DNA of 64,000 nt from Erpobdella octoculata (Eukaryota > Annelida > Clitellata > Hirudinida > Erpobdellidae), in contig OZ022242.1 of NCBI GenBank assembly GCA_963978895.1, forward strand, positions 38,814,354 to 38,878,353. The letters run 5' to 3'. The notes beneath the pieces are model-generated. The model saw only the letters and a list, made by a program, of their open reading frames with translations, had not been told where the DNA came from and made no database searches. Positions 1-11,897 of this stretch are shown here, one piece after another (the stretch's first letter is position 1; the number at the start of each line of letters is the position of its first letter). Made by a program: the position numbers and the translations under genes.

Positions 1-345
1 ACTCATTTTGTGCCATCCTGAACCATCGGGTTCGACTTGCCACCGGTAAATTTTCCCGTCTCTGCCCTGTGTGACGATGTACTTGACCACAAGCTCATCC
101 CCAGACTCTGTGACGCTGTTACGGCTGCTAAGGTCAAGGATGACGGCAACACCAAGAACAGGACCGTCGTGTGCACCTTCTTGTCGATAAACGATTCTTC
201 GAGTTTTCAATTTCCAGACGACGACGGAACCGTCATCCATTCCGGAAATCAAGCATTTCGTCGTCGACTTTTCGAACCTGGCAAAAGAGAGAGACGTTAC
301 GATCGAACCGGATCCAAGGAGCAGATAATCTGGATTTGGTTCCAT
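1..345 (-). CDS. WD40-repeat protein, GNB1L-like, N-terminal part (truncated by window edge)
   Basis: The reading frame starts at an ATG whose complement is at 343-345 and stays open to base 1, giving 115 residues; the rest lies outside the window. The product shows WD40-type blades: a first blade with 'CLISGMDDGSVVVWKLKTRR' and a second ending 'IVTQGRDGKIYRWQV'. The phrase 'QGRDGKIYRW' corresponds to the 'SQGRDLKLCLWDL' region I remember in human GNB1L (G-protein beta-subunit-like protein 1), and the order N-terminus, blade, 'TRR', second blade is the same. GNB1L is known as a chaperone-type partner for PIKK proteins, but assigning that function here is inference from a short N-terminal stretch. 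Any other short WD40 protein remains possible. No splice donor was seen before the window edge. Confidence 0.6.
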   Translation of the reverse strand, partial: MEPNPDYLLLGSGSIVTSLSFARFEKSTTKCLISGMDDGSVVVWKLKTRRIVYRQEGAHDGPVLGVAVILDLSSRNSVTESGDELVVKYIVTQGRDGKIYRWQVEPDGSGWHKMS

Positions 346-1719
346 TCTACAGCTAGACCCAATATTAAAATAAGCTGATTATTCAAGCTAAGTGTTCTTA
401 TTAATCTAATCAAACAAGAGTATAAGACGGACTCTCCAATTTTGAACACATGTATTTCATGTTTTGAAAACATGTATTTCTAAAAATGCACTTAGATCAA
501 AGCAATTTTAGTTTTAATGTAATTTAACAGGTTATATATAAATGTTTGATAATTTATAAAAAATATATATATATATAATGTTTAGATCTTAGTAATAATA
601 CTAACGGTGTATTTACATTACAAAACTTAAAATTTTTTATTAATTTTCAATCATTTGAAATGATTCGTAAAAAGTATAATACCATACACACATTTTTACT
701 TTTCAGATTCAACTGTTGTAAATAAGTTCACCAGAGTACAGAAAAAGTAACTTTTTCATGATTATCTGGATTATCCACTCATTACTTCTCTCTCACTCAC
801 TCATCTCTTTCTCTCATCTCTCTCTCTCTCCATCATTTCAAGCACTCCTGTTAACTCATAATACCTGGTTATAGAAAATGTATCAAAACTGAATCGCAAT
901 AATTGTTTTTATTCGGTTAAGTAAAAATTAAAGATGGCGAGAAGGACCTAGAGGACCTAGGTACGCTATAATAAAGATAACAAAAAGGTGGTGACGATGA
1001 TGATGATTGAAAATGAACTTAAATTATTTGCTGAAATGGATTTCGATGTTGATGACGATGGTGATAGATTAAGATTTATAAATATTTTCAACGTGCTTTA
1101 TAGATTCGTTTAATATCTGACGTTATGAGACTCAAAGCAGAAGAAATAAACACCTATTATTACAGCTATGCTTATATATTTTGTTTCTTATGGGGGGAGA
1201 GGGGAGGACGGATATACAGATGCATGCGACTACCAGAAAATCATCATAACAAACCAACCTGTTATTGCTCAATGTGTCAATGCGCATCTACTACATTTGT
1301 TTCTTGTCGTAAGTTCACTACATTTCTACATTAGGTATATTAAGGTGAGTACCTATATTGCATTGTTTGATAGTTCCGTTAGTGAGCAATACCGATAATT
1401 TTATGAATAAGATATGTATCTTTGCAATTATGTTCAAGTGATTTAAAATGAGAATTTATTAATTGTATATAAATACATCAAGAACAAAATGATCGAACCA
1501 TTGCCTATAGAGGTACACAACAAGGTATATTGGATAACCGACTCTATAGATTGCTTTCATATGTTCTGCTATTATTAAAACTCGAAAAATCAACCGAAAT
1601 AGTCAATACGTCAGATACTGCGACAGATAATTTAAACTTGATGACAATCTTGCAACACGCACAAAAAGCAAAAGTTTATCTGCGTATATAATTACAATCA
1701 GGAATACTATCGTAGTAAA
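346..1719. other. Intergenic region between divergent WD40 and PDZ genes
   Basis: About 1.4 kb separates the two divergently oriented start codons, so both promoters should lie here. The sequence is AT-rich, with short TA runs near 566-580 and CT-rich tracts at 785-835. I see no convincing coding exon, RNA gene or transposon. Confidence 0.6.
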
Positions 1720-4700
1720 ATGGACAGGCAAGAATCCAGCCTTACTATTATACATGATCGACAGTCGGCTACAAACGCTGACAGTGACCGAATACTTCTA
1801 CCACCAGTACAGTCACAGGCTCACTCAGAAACGCAGCAGCCGCGAACCCTTCTACCACCAATGACGTCGAGCGCCGCCACCGCTCGGCCTACCCCGGCAA
1901 ACGCTGCTACAGCCGCTCTAGCTACAAGTTCAGAGAAGCAATTCATCGTCAACTTCGACCGTCGCTGTACGATTCTACTCAGCGATGAAGAAAGAGAAAA
2001 TCTGTACTCGGCTCTCGGTGATTACAGGGCTACCGGTCAGTTGAACCCGCTTCTCGATAGGCTGAGTCGAATTTTAAATAGTCCAATCAAAATGGAACTG
2101 CTAGATGACGTCAGACAGTTTGTAGAAGAACGACACTTGAACCAGTTTGACCTCGGGGTACCTTTCCGTGACCTGGGAGGGTCAACGGTCGTCAAAATGC
2201 TAACCTCTACCCCGGCTTACGACTTTCGCCAAAAATCGGCTGCGACGACACCAAGATCGGCTACACCGAGGTCAATTATTCTGACCCCGGAAAGGTCGCG
2301 ACCCGATGACCTTCACAAAGGTTACCTTAATGTGCATTAATTTTTTTAATATATATATATCTGTAATTTTAATGGGTCAAATTGATGGGCAGGCGGGGAA
2401 AAAAGGGATCTTCACCTGCACTAATTTATAGCTGGCTCAGAGAAGCGTGCTAAAACTCACTTTAAAACGTAAATAAGTTGCAGCCGAGCAGTGTACAGGT
2501 AACATAAGGTAAGGAATGCAGGTGAAGATGGGCAAGAAGGTGTACAGGTGATGTTAGGCAAGGTAAACGATCGATGGATAACGAACGGTGATTAATAAGG
2601 TCTACAAAAAACAACCTGTTCGAAGCACATATATACTAAAAACGGCGGGAAAGGGAAGGGATGGCAAATTCATTTTTTTATAATAATAATAATAATAAAA
2701 TTAATTCCAAATCAATCACGTTTTCGATTTCAGAAGATCGGAAACCGAGATTCTTCGAAATTTCCAGAGAAACGAAACAACCACTGGGGTTCACCTTGTA
2801 CGGTGGTCCATTCGACGGACATAGGGGGGTGTACATAAAAAACGTACTCCATCATTCGATTGCAGGTTATATAAGTACAAATATACTTAATATAATTTAA
2901 AAAGTAGGTAATACGAGCTATTAATACTGCCTCATTCGAAAGCATCTAATACTATATTACTAATACTATATTACTAATACGGTATTAGTAATACTATATA
3001 TATACTTTTTTTTCTCCTACACCCTTCAGGCTATTTAATCCTCTCTGCATCCGCCATAGTTTCAGTGCAAACTTCTTCTTCTTCTTCTTAAGTTTCACAC
3101 TTTTATTTATAAAAATATAGAAAAAAAATCCCACCATTTTTCGGAATCAATACTGCCTTAATGTGACCCTGCCATTTTACATTTAATAATGTACTTCTTT
3201 ATTTATCAAATACACTCAACTTCAACTCGTGTCATCTTTATAACGTTTCACCGTGCCAAAGATTCAGCCGGCTTGCGACCAAACGATCGTATACTGGACA
3301 TCAACGACGTCCCTACCCACTCGTCCACGCCGGCCGAAGCAGCCGACCTCATAGAGCGCTCATCCGTTTTGCGTCTTCACGTTCTGAGGAGTGGCGATCC
3401 GATCTCCACAGCCACCATGGCGGTCAGTGCTGCCCGTCCGAAGACGCCGACAGGGACGGAAGAAGGACAAAAGTCGCGGAGGAACGATACGGATCTTCTA
3501 AGCCAGAATTTTCTTGAGCACGACGCAGCAGCAGCAAGGATCAACTCACTTTCTGCAGACATTTCACCTTCGGCTTACCTTTCTAAATTCCCCAACGGAA
3601 GTGCAGTAAAGACCAGTGCATTCCGGTCCGGTTCTTACAGTGTAAACGAAGTTAACGACCGTCAAAAAGGTAATTAATTAATTAATTAATTAATTAATTA
3701 ATTAATCAAAAGTAAAATCAGGTGTTAATATAAGCAGGTGAAAGTTTAAGTAAAAAATAATTTTAATTTTCAGGCACTTTAACGACTCTGTCGAATAAAA
3801 TCAAGAACAGTTTTCCACTTTCGAGTAAATTTCGTCCTTCACCTCCCAAGGTCAACGGCCTTGAACCGGTGATCTTGAATAGATACGAAGCTCTGACGAA
3901 TTTTCCTCTACGAAAGACAAAAAGTGACCATTTTCTCATAACTCCACTTTGGTTTTATTTTTAATTTACCGTCTAAGCAAACGAACTCTATAGATTCAAA
4001 ACATTGAAATATAAAATTATAAAATTAATTAATATATTAAAGTAAATAAAAATTAAATCTAATGTATAAGCTAGATGCTAGTAGATGGTTCAATTGCAAA
4101 CTATTTAATTCTTAAAAATTTCCAAATAAATGTAGCAGTCATCGACCTCAGCGATAAAGCCACTTCCGGTGCCGATTCGATTAGAATAGAAGAAGTCGTT
4201 CCGGAATCTGAAATTCCGTACCGGATTTATCCGGGAGCGTCGGCTACACTTCCAACACCACGCAATCGCTTGTCGCAGCCGCAGCATCAAACGGCTCAAG
4301 CACTTCAACTGCGGCCAAACAGCAGCAGCGTTCAATTCATCCCTTCGCCGATTTTAGCCAGGAATTCAAAACAAGTACCAACAGTCCAGGGTTACCTGCG
4401 GTCCACCAGTGAGCCTAGTATTGCTGCCAATCGAAGGAATACAGTATCTACGTTCCCGAACTTCCAGCAGCCACTGCAACAATCTCAACCGCTACAGCAA
4501 CAACATCATCATCATCATCATCAACAACAACACGGACAGGTTGTTCAACAATATTTTCAACAGCAGCAACAACAGCTAAATAACGTTTTGAAACAAATTC
4601 CAAATTTTAACTCATCGACCGATTATGCTTTCCCGCCAACCTCCCTTTACACTCAAACAAACCAACAGCCAAGCAACGAGAACAACCACAGCTACTACTA

Positions 4701-7685
4701 CCGTCACCACCAACAACAACAGCCTTTTTATGTCGACCAAGTTGAAGATATTCAACATCACCATAAGCCAAATTTCGACACTGCTAGATATTCTAGCCAG
4801 TCACCAATGGTTTTTCCAACTGTCGTACCCCACTACAAACCACCGCCGTCGGCGGGAGCGATGGCTTCCCCAGGTAGATGGAGCTCACTTCAAGATTTGT
4901 CTTTCATCGATTCAAACAGACTTCAAACTAATCCCAATGCAGTAAGAACCGGGTATAAAAGTGCAGTGAAGTACAGATCTAATCCCGATTTGTTCAATCG
5001 AGATTCGGTGCCTTACCCGACGGACGACTATTTCTACAGAAATGATTACTTTTATTCGGGTATGTATCCGACGAGATCGGCTACGCCGAGTGAAATTAAC
5101 GGTTATTTCGGTAGGGAAAAAAGAAGAACGACCACAGACAGACCGGGTAGCGGTTGGCATAGCGATCGCGATGTCGAATATCTCAGAAGAAATCGTCGCG
5201 ACCCTTACGCTGATGATTTGTCACGTCATTTGAATAAAATGAAACGGCCAAAACTTGTCTCGAATGTTAATCATAACCGTAACTACAAATACGACAGCGG
5301 TGATCGGTTTTACGATGAACAAAACGAGTTTCTCTACGGATCACCGTATTCGCGAAGTCGACGGCACATCCCTGGTTTCCTGCACGACGTCTTGAGTAAT
5401 CATTCGGATTTCGAGAGAGCTTCGACTGCTTTCGATTCTTCCAACGAAATAGGAAATGAAAAATGGGTTAAAAGTAAACCTAGGTAAAAAAAAAAACATT
5501 CAAATTTTTAGTTGCTAATTTAAAAAAAAATAAAACTGTCTCTCTAAATTATAGATTTTTGAAAAAATTATATTTTCAGGATATCACACAGGCGACAGGT
5601 CAGTCCTGTCCGTCAACATCATTATCATCATCGCCCCGATCGCCATTTTGTTTCCGATGAAGATTCTTTGATGAGTTCCCGCTCTTACGATCCGGTGTAT
5701 CCATCTTCCGCTTCGAGGGAAGTTATATTTAGACGCGGCGATAAGCGCATGCGCGAGCACTCACTTCCGGTGGTAATAGACGATCTGACGTCGAGTTACG
5801 GAGACGGTAAAACCGATTTTACGATCGAAGAAAGTGAGACCGGTTCGCGATCGGATTTCACACCGATGTCGTCGGTGGCTCCGAAAAAACCTCCGAGAAC
5901 AAAAATAAATAAAACCGAAACAGCTGCCAGCAACAACAACAACAACAACAACAATCGAGACTCGTCTGACGTTGCAAATCTCAGCAAGAAGCTGAAAACA
6001 ACGACATCAGCTGATGAAGCATTTCGACCCAGACCTAAACCACGTAAAACGCCATCTTTGTCCTCGCGCTCGTCCATTCAGAGTGCAGCAGGAAGTAGTG
6101 ATGTGCCGAGTGATAACCAATCTGCGAGTAATTGTTATTCGAGCGGAAGTGGCCCGGCGACCAACAGTGGCAAAACGTTCGGCATCGGCTCTTACGACGT
6201 CAATCCAGCACCACATCGCAGCACCGGAAGTGCTAAAAACAAAGATACAAACAAGCAGCAAGACAAAGAAGAAGACAATTCTACCGGGATAAGCCTGATG
6301 GGTTATAATAAATTGGCCTCTCCGGCAGCAAGTCTGCGATTAAAATCCAGTCATTCCAGTCCTGGCTTGGGAATAGGTCAAAATCAGTTAGTTCGAAGCT
6401 CAAAACCGATGACTCGTCGTCAAGCATTGACTCAGTCAGAAGTTGAATTGGATCAAAGCGACTCCTGGACTGAACAGCTACAAGGGTTTCGAGATGTTAC
6501 TTCCGAAAGCGAGTCTCTATCCTCGCAGGGTAGTACCAGAACTGTTAAATCAGGGCAGTACGACCTCGTCCAAGCGGGCACTCAGTTCAACAGGGACTCA
6601 CAGCCGATCCAGACTGAAAAATACACCTACCTCGGTGGTAAAACTCCGAAATTTTTAAGTTCAGCTAGAGAAAAACTATTCGGCAGAAGCAGTGTCGTAA
6701 ATGGCGACACTCCCGGGGTTACTAATAGCCAAAATTCGGTATTTAAGAAACCGCCGGCGCACTGGCCAAGAAAAGCCCGGAACGATGACAGTTGGATTAA
6801 GATGGAAAATGAGAGCCAATTAAAAGACGAATCTTTGTTCAGAGATGGCGCATTTTTAAACGGAGAGGATAAATCCGGAACCGTCGATTCCGCCGATTCC
6901 GGAGTATCCGTGGACGCCGTCGCAAGCAGCTCCATGACTAACGTCGGATTGCGATCTTTGTCGAGAGATCAGCTCTTGGCAGATAATCATCATGGATACG
7001 CACTTTACCCGAGTCAGTTTCGCGAAACGAATTCTGCATTTTACCGGACGAAAAACGAAGAGCACTTTGGCAGACCGGTCGCCAGGCAAAGAACTTTTAG
7101 CGAAGGCCAAGATAATTCTAGACCTGACGATGTCAGCAGAAGAACGGATAGAAACCGCAAGTTGTTGACGACAATTAGACTCGACAAAACTAATCCCATC
7201 TTAGGTATATTTGTTGATTAAACTTTTATAATTTAACGTAAGCAAATGTAACTAAATATAAGATCAATAATTATTCAAGAACAAATAATTTGGCTCCCAA
7301 TCAGGGTTGAGTATTTCCGGAGGCTGCGAAAGCAAAACGTGTCCTGATATTGTCGTCGACAAAATAACCGCAGGAAGTGCCTCGCACGTGGAGGGAAGTT
7401 TAAAAGTAAGCATGGATTTAAAAATATTGATGTTTAAAAGTAAGCATGGATTTAAAATATTGAAGTTAAAAAGTTAGCATGCGTGGATTTAAAATAAATG
7501 AAAATATAAAACGTTAATAATATTTAACAATTACTCGTAAAAATAAACAACAGCCAGGGATGAAGTTGTTATCTGTCGATGGTCAGTCATTGGTCGGCGT
7601 AAGTCACATGACTGCGGTTGGGATCATCAAGAACTCTTTCATGGATAAATCAAAGCAATGGATGGTTGTGGAAGCTTCTCAGTGA
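1720..7685 (+). CDS. Harmonin-N/PDZ-domain scaffold protein (whirlin/PDZD7-like), 8 exons
   Basis: Exons 1720-2320, 2734-2865, 3262-3669, 3774-3923, 4139-5483, 5580-7204, 7305-7405 and 7554-7685 join in frame to 1497 residues and a TGA stop. The least certain junction is 3923/4139. Residues about 78-146 form a harmonin-N-like helical domain ('LLSDEERENLYSALGDYR'). The next two exons make a PDZ domain (about 205-285, 'PLGFTLYGG', 'AGLRPNDRILDINDV'). A disordered middle of about 1100 residues is rich in Gln, His, Asn and Ser ('QQHHHHHHQQQ' near 4500). A second PDZ closes the protein ('LSISGG', 'KLLSVDGQSLVGVSHMTA'). Harmonin-N plus PDZ is the architecture of whirlin, PDZD7 and harmonin, which organise actin-rich protrusions; the single N-terminal PDZ and the long linker differ from the vertebrate members. 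Family placement is inference; the domains themselves are clear. Confidence 0.75.
3670..3706. repeat. (TAAT)n microsatellite
   Basis: About nine TAAT units begin right at the splice donor of the third exon of the PDZ gene. Confidence 0.9.
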
Positions 7686-7730
7686 CCAAAGGACGTACGG
7701 ATTGACAGAAGAAATACGTGAATTAATGTA

Positions 7731-8255
7731 GATGTTAAAATGAATGAATGCATCGTTTGGTGGATAGACAGATGCTGGAATGAATGCATCGTTTGGTGGA
7801 TAAACAGATGCTGGAATGAATGAATGAATGCATGGTTTGATAGTTGGACAGACAATGGAATGACTGGATGGAATAATGAAAGACGTGAATTAATGTAAAT
7901 GTACACTGATGTTAAAATGAATGAATGCATCGTTTGGTGGATAGACAGATGCTGGAATGAATGCATGGTTTGGTGGATAAACAGATGCTGGAATGAATGA
8001 ATGAATGCATGGTTTGATAGTTGGACAGACAATGGAATGACTGGATGGAATAATGAAAGACGTGAATTAATGTAAATGTACACTGATGTTAAAATGAATG
8101 AATGCATCGTTTGGTGGATAGACAGATGCTGGAATGAATGCATGGTTTGGTGGATAAACAGATGCTGGAATGAATGAATGAATGAATGCATGGTTTGATA
8201 GTTGGACAGACAATGGAATGACTGGATGGAACAATGAAAGACAGAATAATTCAAC
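7731..8255. repeat. 177-bp tandem repeat, three copies
   Basis: The marker 'gatgttaaaatgaatgaatg' recurs at 7731, 7908 and 8085, exactly 177 bp apart each time. Within each unit there are further TGAATGAA steps and two versions of a 'ggtggatagacagatgctgg' block. The copies are nearly identical, indicating recent expansion. The array starts 46 bp after the PDZ-gene stop codon, so it probably lies in that gene's 3' UTR. A 197-residue minus-strand open frame through it is a repeat artefact. Confidence 0.9.
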
Positions 8256-8382
8256 CGTAACAGAATTTCCACTTCAAAGTTTCATGAATTTCCTATTTCT
8301 TATCATTAATTGTACCTATATTTTATAACCCTATCAATGCTCACATGACTCATGGCTCTTCTTTCTACTGTCAAGCTGTTTT

Positions 8383-8575
8383 ATTTTATTTTATTGTTTT
8401 ATTTTATTTTATTTTATTTCATTGCAAAAAAATGACTTGAGTGGAATTTTCCACTAAAAAAGCAGCAATTTCATTAGTTTTTCATTTCAATGAAAAAACT
8501 TTCTAAAGTATTTAAAGCTATTTAAAAATAAAAAAAATTGTTATAAAATAAATTATTTCTGTTTTTTTTAAACTC
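8383..8575. repeat. Parent copy of 3' duplicated block
   Basis: This (TTTTA)n-containing segment followed by 'ggaattttccactaaaaaag' recurs at 12281-12462 with only a handful of substitutions. It lies between the convergent PDZ and cullin genes. Potential AATAAA signals for both strands fall here (plus near 8527, minus near 8607). Confidence 0.85.
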
Positions 8576-8685
8576 TTTATTTCTTTCTTATCTTTTGTCT
8601 TGTGTTTATTTTATATTATTTTATTTTCAGACATTTAGAGCTTAATAAAATTTAAAAATTTAAAAAAAATAATAAAGGTAGTCAT

Positions 8686-11163
8686 TTAACTAAGGTACAC
8701 GTATTCGTCTACGGAATCTTTTTTCCTTTCGATATATTCTTTTTTAATCAGAAATTCCAACGTTTTCTCAATTAAATCAAATGAAGGTGAAAATAACTTT
8801 TGAGATTCTTTAAGTATTTCTCCAACTAATTCTTCGTGTTGCATTGTTTGTCTTGCTTTCATTGTTCTGACAACAAGAGCTCGCAAATACAAAATTCTAT
8901 CCGCTTCCACGTTAATCATAGCAGGCTTATCATGGTGCCATTCTTCATCTTTTTCTTGTCTTTCCTTTTTAAGTTTGATTCTGCGTTTTTCGTTGGAATA
9001 TTTCATGTTTAAAAAAAAATTAGATCTTTTCCTAATTTCTTCTTGACAAGAAATTATTATTCGACTGTCGACTAGTTGCTCTAAGCATTTTTTTACACAA
9101 TCTGAGGGTAGTGAGGTTAGAGCAATAATTTTTTCGAATGAAACAACGTCATATTCGGAGAAAGCGTTCATTACCAATGCTGCTGGCAAAGAAGCTTCTA
9201 CAATATAATGTTTTTTCAAGTAAAACAAGTTAACCTTACATGTACACAAATTAAATTGCCATAAAAGTTTTCTGTCACTAAATTTCTTGTTGTAATAAGT
9301 TTCAAACATTAAAATTGATCTTTCTAGTTCGTTGGGCAAGCAGCAGCTGTAGTAAGATTTTTCTGACTCTTGCCACACATGAGCCTGAATTACCATAAAA
9401 TTAGATTCCAAATGCAAAATCTGATTTTGTTCTAAATAAGTATCTTTAAATTTTTTGGTTTGTTTTAGACAGTTGATAAGCGTGACCATTTTGTTAGTGT
9501 ACGTAGAACCGGTTTCTGCCTGAAGTTTCAGGACCATTAACTCTTCAAAGTCTGTCGAACAGGACAAGGAATAAACAAGTCTTTTTCCAAGATAATGGAT
9601 AAATAATTTTTCAAACATGTCTTTATCATCAATAAACCTAAAAAATATAATTGCTTTTTTTATATTGTTTTCAATAGTTTCTTTGTCCATTTTAATTTTG
9701 CCTTTTTTTAACATGTGATCACAGTATCTGACCAACAATAAGCTCATTGGAAACTCATTTTTCGTTTGTTTTACAATTTCTAATTGAAACTGTTGCAAAG
9801 CATTATGGATTCCTTGATTCAATGCTTTAATAAATACTGTGTAATGACAGTTTTTGGAAATGAATTGAAAAAGTTTGTCATAATTCTTTGCTGCTTTATC
9901 AACAAATAATATTGGTGTTTTATTTTTTTCAACTTTTTCAAACAGCTCAGAAAACATTATTTCAACCCAATTTCTAATCCCATCAGCAATATTTTGTCTT
10001 AAATCATCATCACTTTCCTGCAACAATTTATATACTGCTTGAGCGCTTTCAACGTCTGCTTTTTCTAAAATTTTTATAGTTTCTTGCTTAATGTAATCAG
10101 ATTGCTCATATATTAATTTTTTTTTAGTTATTTCTATAATTTTACTGCCCAAAAATTCCCTGAAAAACATTCTTTGAATTCTCTGCTTTTCCTGTTCAAT
10201 TAATTCTAAACGTTTAGCACAGCATAGTTTATTGTCAAAGGAATTAGTTGCCCGATTTATATTTTCATAAAAAAGGCTAGTTTGCTCTAATAATGGATTT
10301 TGAAATATTTGTTGAAAAAGAATGTTTTCAAACATCTCGCATAACAATTGAATTTTAAAGTTTTTTAATTCATCAAGTATCAAATTTATCCAATGATTTT
10401 TATAATTAACAAGACCAAATCTATCGTTTTCAACTATTTTTAAAATAATCTTTTTAAGAAAATTCAATTTCTTTAAAAATTTTCTGAAATCGTAGTAACT
10501 GGAGAGAAGTTCAAAATAATCTCTCAAACTTATTACTATACAAAGTATTTCATCTGTTATTTTCTTTGTAACTTTCTCATACATTTGGAAAAAATGCATT
10601 TCAACCCAATCTTTAATCTCATTACCAATACATCGTCTTGTTTCATAATTCCCTTCCTGCAATAATTCATAGACTGCTTGAGCGCCTTCCATGTCTGCAT
10701 CTTCTAAAATTTCAAGAAATCCGTGTTTAATGTTTGCAGTTTGTTTGTCAATTAATTCATTTTTCAATATGTGCATGAGAGCATAGTCAGCAAAGAAACT
10801 ACTGTTTTGTAGTAAAATTCCTTCTCTCATCCATATTTCAATTAGATTTTGTTCATGTTTAATTAATCTAATACATTGGTTACAGTATTCCCCAATGTTG
10901 AAAAATTCAAGCAAACGTTCTGATTCTTCTTTGTAAAAGTGACTAGCTTGCTCACGTAAAAGAGAATGAAGATAACATGATGACAAATTATTATTATGAG
11001 ATTTTCGAATTAAAGGAAGTGCTTTACTTATTGTTTTTCTCCGATTATCATCGTAACTAAATAAACCAGTTCTATCATTTGACACAATTGACAATATCGG
11101 CTGCATTCTAATTCTAATAATTTCAGGAACTATATAATTATTATTATTATTATAATAATCCAT
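8686..11163 (-). CDS. Divergent intronless cullin with duplicated cullin-repeat module
   Basis: One uninterrupted frame of 825 residues. The C-terminal half is a recognisable cullin: 'IIFFRFIDDKDMFEKLF' and 'KRLVYSLSCSTDFEELMVLK' correspond to the CUL4/CUL1 block 'FRFIxGKDVFExxYKxxLAKRLL'. The end carries the winged-helix/neddylation segment 'VVRTMKARQTMQHEELVGEI' (K769 aligns with the NEDD8-acceptor Lys) and terminates 'YIERKKDSVDEYVYLS'. Cullins are scaffolds of RING ubiquitin ligases. The N-terminal part is unusual: the module beginning 'NDRTG' (about 23-200) recurs from 'NDRFG' (about 243-413), including 'AQAVYELLQE' against 'AQAVYKLLQE'. At 825 residues it is near normal cullin length or slightly longer. 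The gene is very AT-rich and Lys/Asn/Ile-rich, unlike neighbouring exons, and has no introns, suggesting an old retrocopy. I see no clear poly(A) scar. Confidence 0.85.
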   Translation of the reverse strand: MDYYNNNNNYIVPEIIRIRMQPILSIVSNDRTGLFSYDDNRRKTISKALPLIRKSHNNNLSSCYLHSLLREQASHFYKEESERLLEFFNIGEYCNQCIRLIKHEQNLIEIWMREGILLQNSSFFADYALMHILKNELIDKQTANIKHGFLEILEDADMEGAQAVYELLQEGNYETRRCIGNEIKDWVEMHFFQMYEKVTKKITDEILCIVISLRDYFELLSSYYDFRKFLKKLNFLKKIILKIVENDRFGLVNYKNHWINLILDELKNFKIQLLCEMFENILFQQIFQNPLLEQTSLFYENINRATNSFDNKLCCAKRLELIEQEKQRIQRMFFREFLGSKIIEITKKKLIYEQSDYIKQETIKILEKADVESAQAVYKLLQESDDDLRQNIADGIRNWVEIMFSELFEKVEKNKTPILFVDKAAKNYDKLFQFISKNCHYTVFIKALNQGIHNALQQFQLEIVKQTKNEFPMSLLLVRYCDHMLKKGKIKMDKETIENNIKKAIIFFRFIDDKDMFEKLFIHYLGKRLVYSLSCSTDFEELMVLKLQAETGSTYTNKMVTLINCLKQTKKFKDTYLEQNQILHLESNFMVIQAHVWQESEKSYYSCCLPNELERSILMFETYYNKKFSDRKLLWQFNLCTCKVNLFYLKKHYIVEASLPAALVMNAFSEYDVVSFEKIIALTSLPSDCVKKCLEQLVDSRIIISCQEEIRKRSNFFLNMKYSNEKRRIKLKKERQEKDEEWHHDKPAMINVEADRILYLRALVVRTMKARQTMQHEELVGEILKESQKLFSPSFDLIEKTLEFLIKKEYIERKKDSVDEYVYLS

Positions 11164-11274
11164 TTTTCAAAATTAACAAATAGTTAATTGTTAATGTTAA
11201 TAAAGCTATAAAACTATAAATGCCTGTGATGTAGCTATGAGCCTCATACGTTTGAGAAAAAGATCATTATCATT

Positions 11275-11291
11275 GATATATATATATATAC

Positions 11292-11371
<80 letters not shown>

Positions 11372-11376
11372 ATATG

Positions 11377-11409
<33 letters not shown>

Positions 11410-11512
11410 ATATGTATATATATATATGTATGTATGTATATATGTATATATATATATACATATATACATATGTATGTATGTATATATGTGTATATATATA
11501 TATATATATTAT
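11275..11512. repeat. TA/TATG-rich microsatellite
   Basis: Continuous (TA)n with interspersed (TATG)n blocks occupies about 240 bp just upstream of the cullin start codon and before the partial PDZ-gene copy. Low-complexity open frames through it in several frames are not genes. Confidence 0.95.
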
Positions 11513-11897
11513 GAACATAATTTGGCGTTATATTTTCTTTAATGCACGCTCCGTTAAATATTTATTTTTAATATATTTCTATCTTATTTTTTAATATATT
11601 TCTATCTTATTCATAATTGTTTTCACTTTACCTTACCATCATACTTACTAACTTTACCTGGCCTAATTCACCTTACGAAGTTTATTTATTGTCATTCCCT
11701 CGCGTCAGTTTGCTAATTTTCTGTTCTGATTTCTGTTTTAAGTTGTTTTATTTTTCGGCTCTGATGATTGATTTTTCCGAAACTGCAGTCAGCCTCTGAA
11801 ACAAAATGACTGACAAACCCGATAATATTCGTTTTTCTCCCGCGTTTCGCAACGTTGAGAATTTGGCAAGAAAATTAATTAGAAAATTGTACAAACG

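Noticed and set aside
7679..8272. 197-residue minus-strand open frame
   Set aside because: It is a translation of the 177-bp tandem array, with no domain and no independent start context.
8686..11163. Cullin-like ORF as horizontally acquired because of its AT-rich composition
   Set aside because: The protein is clearly a eukaryotic cullin; intron loss by retroposition and relaxed base composition explain it more simply.
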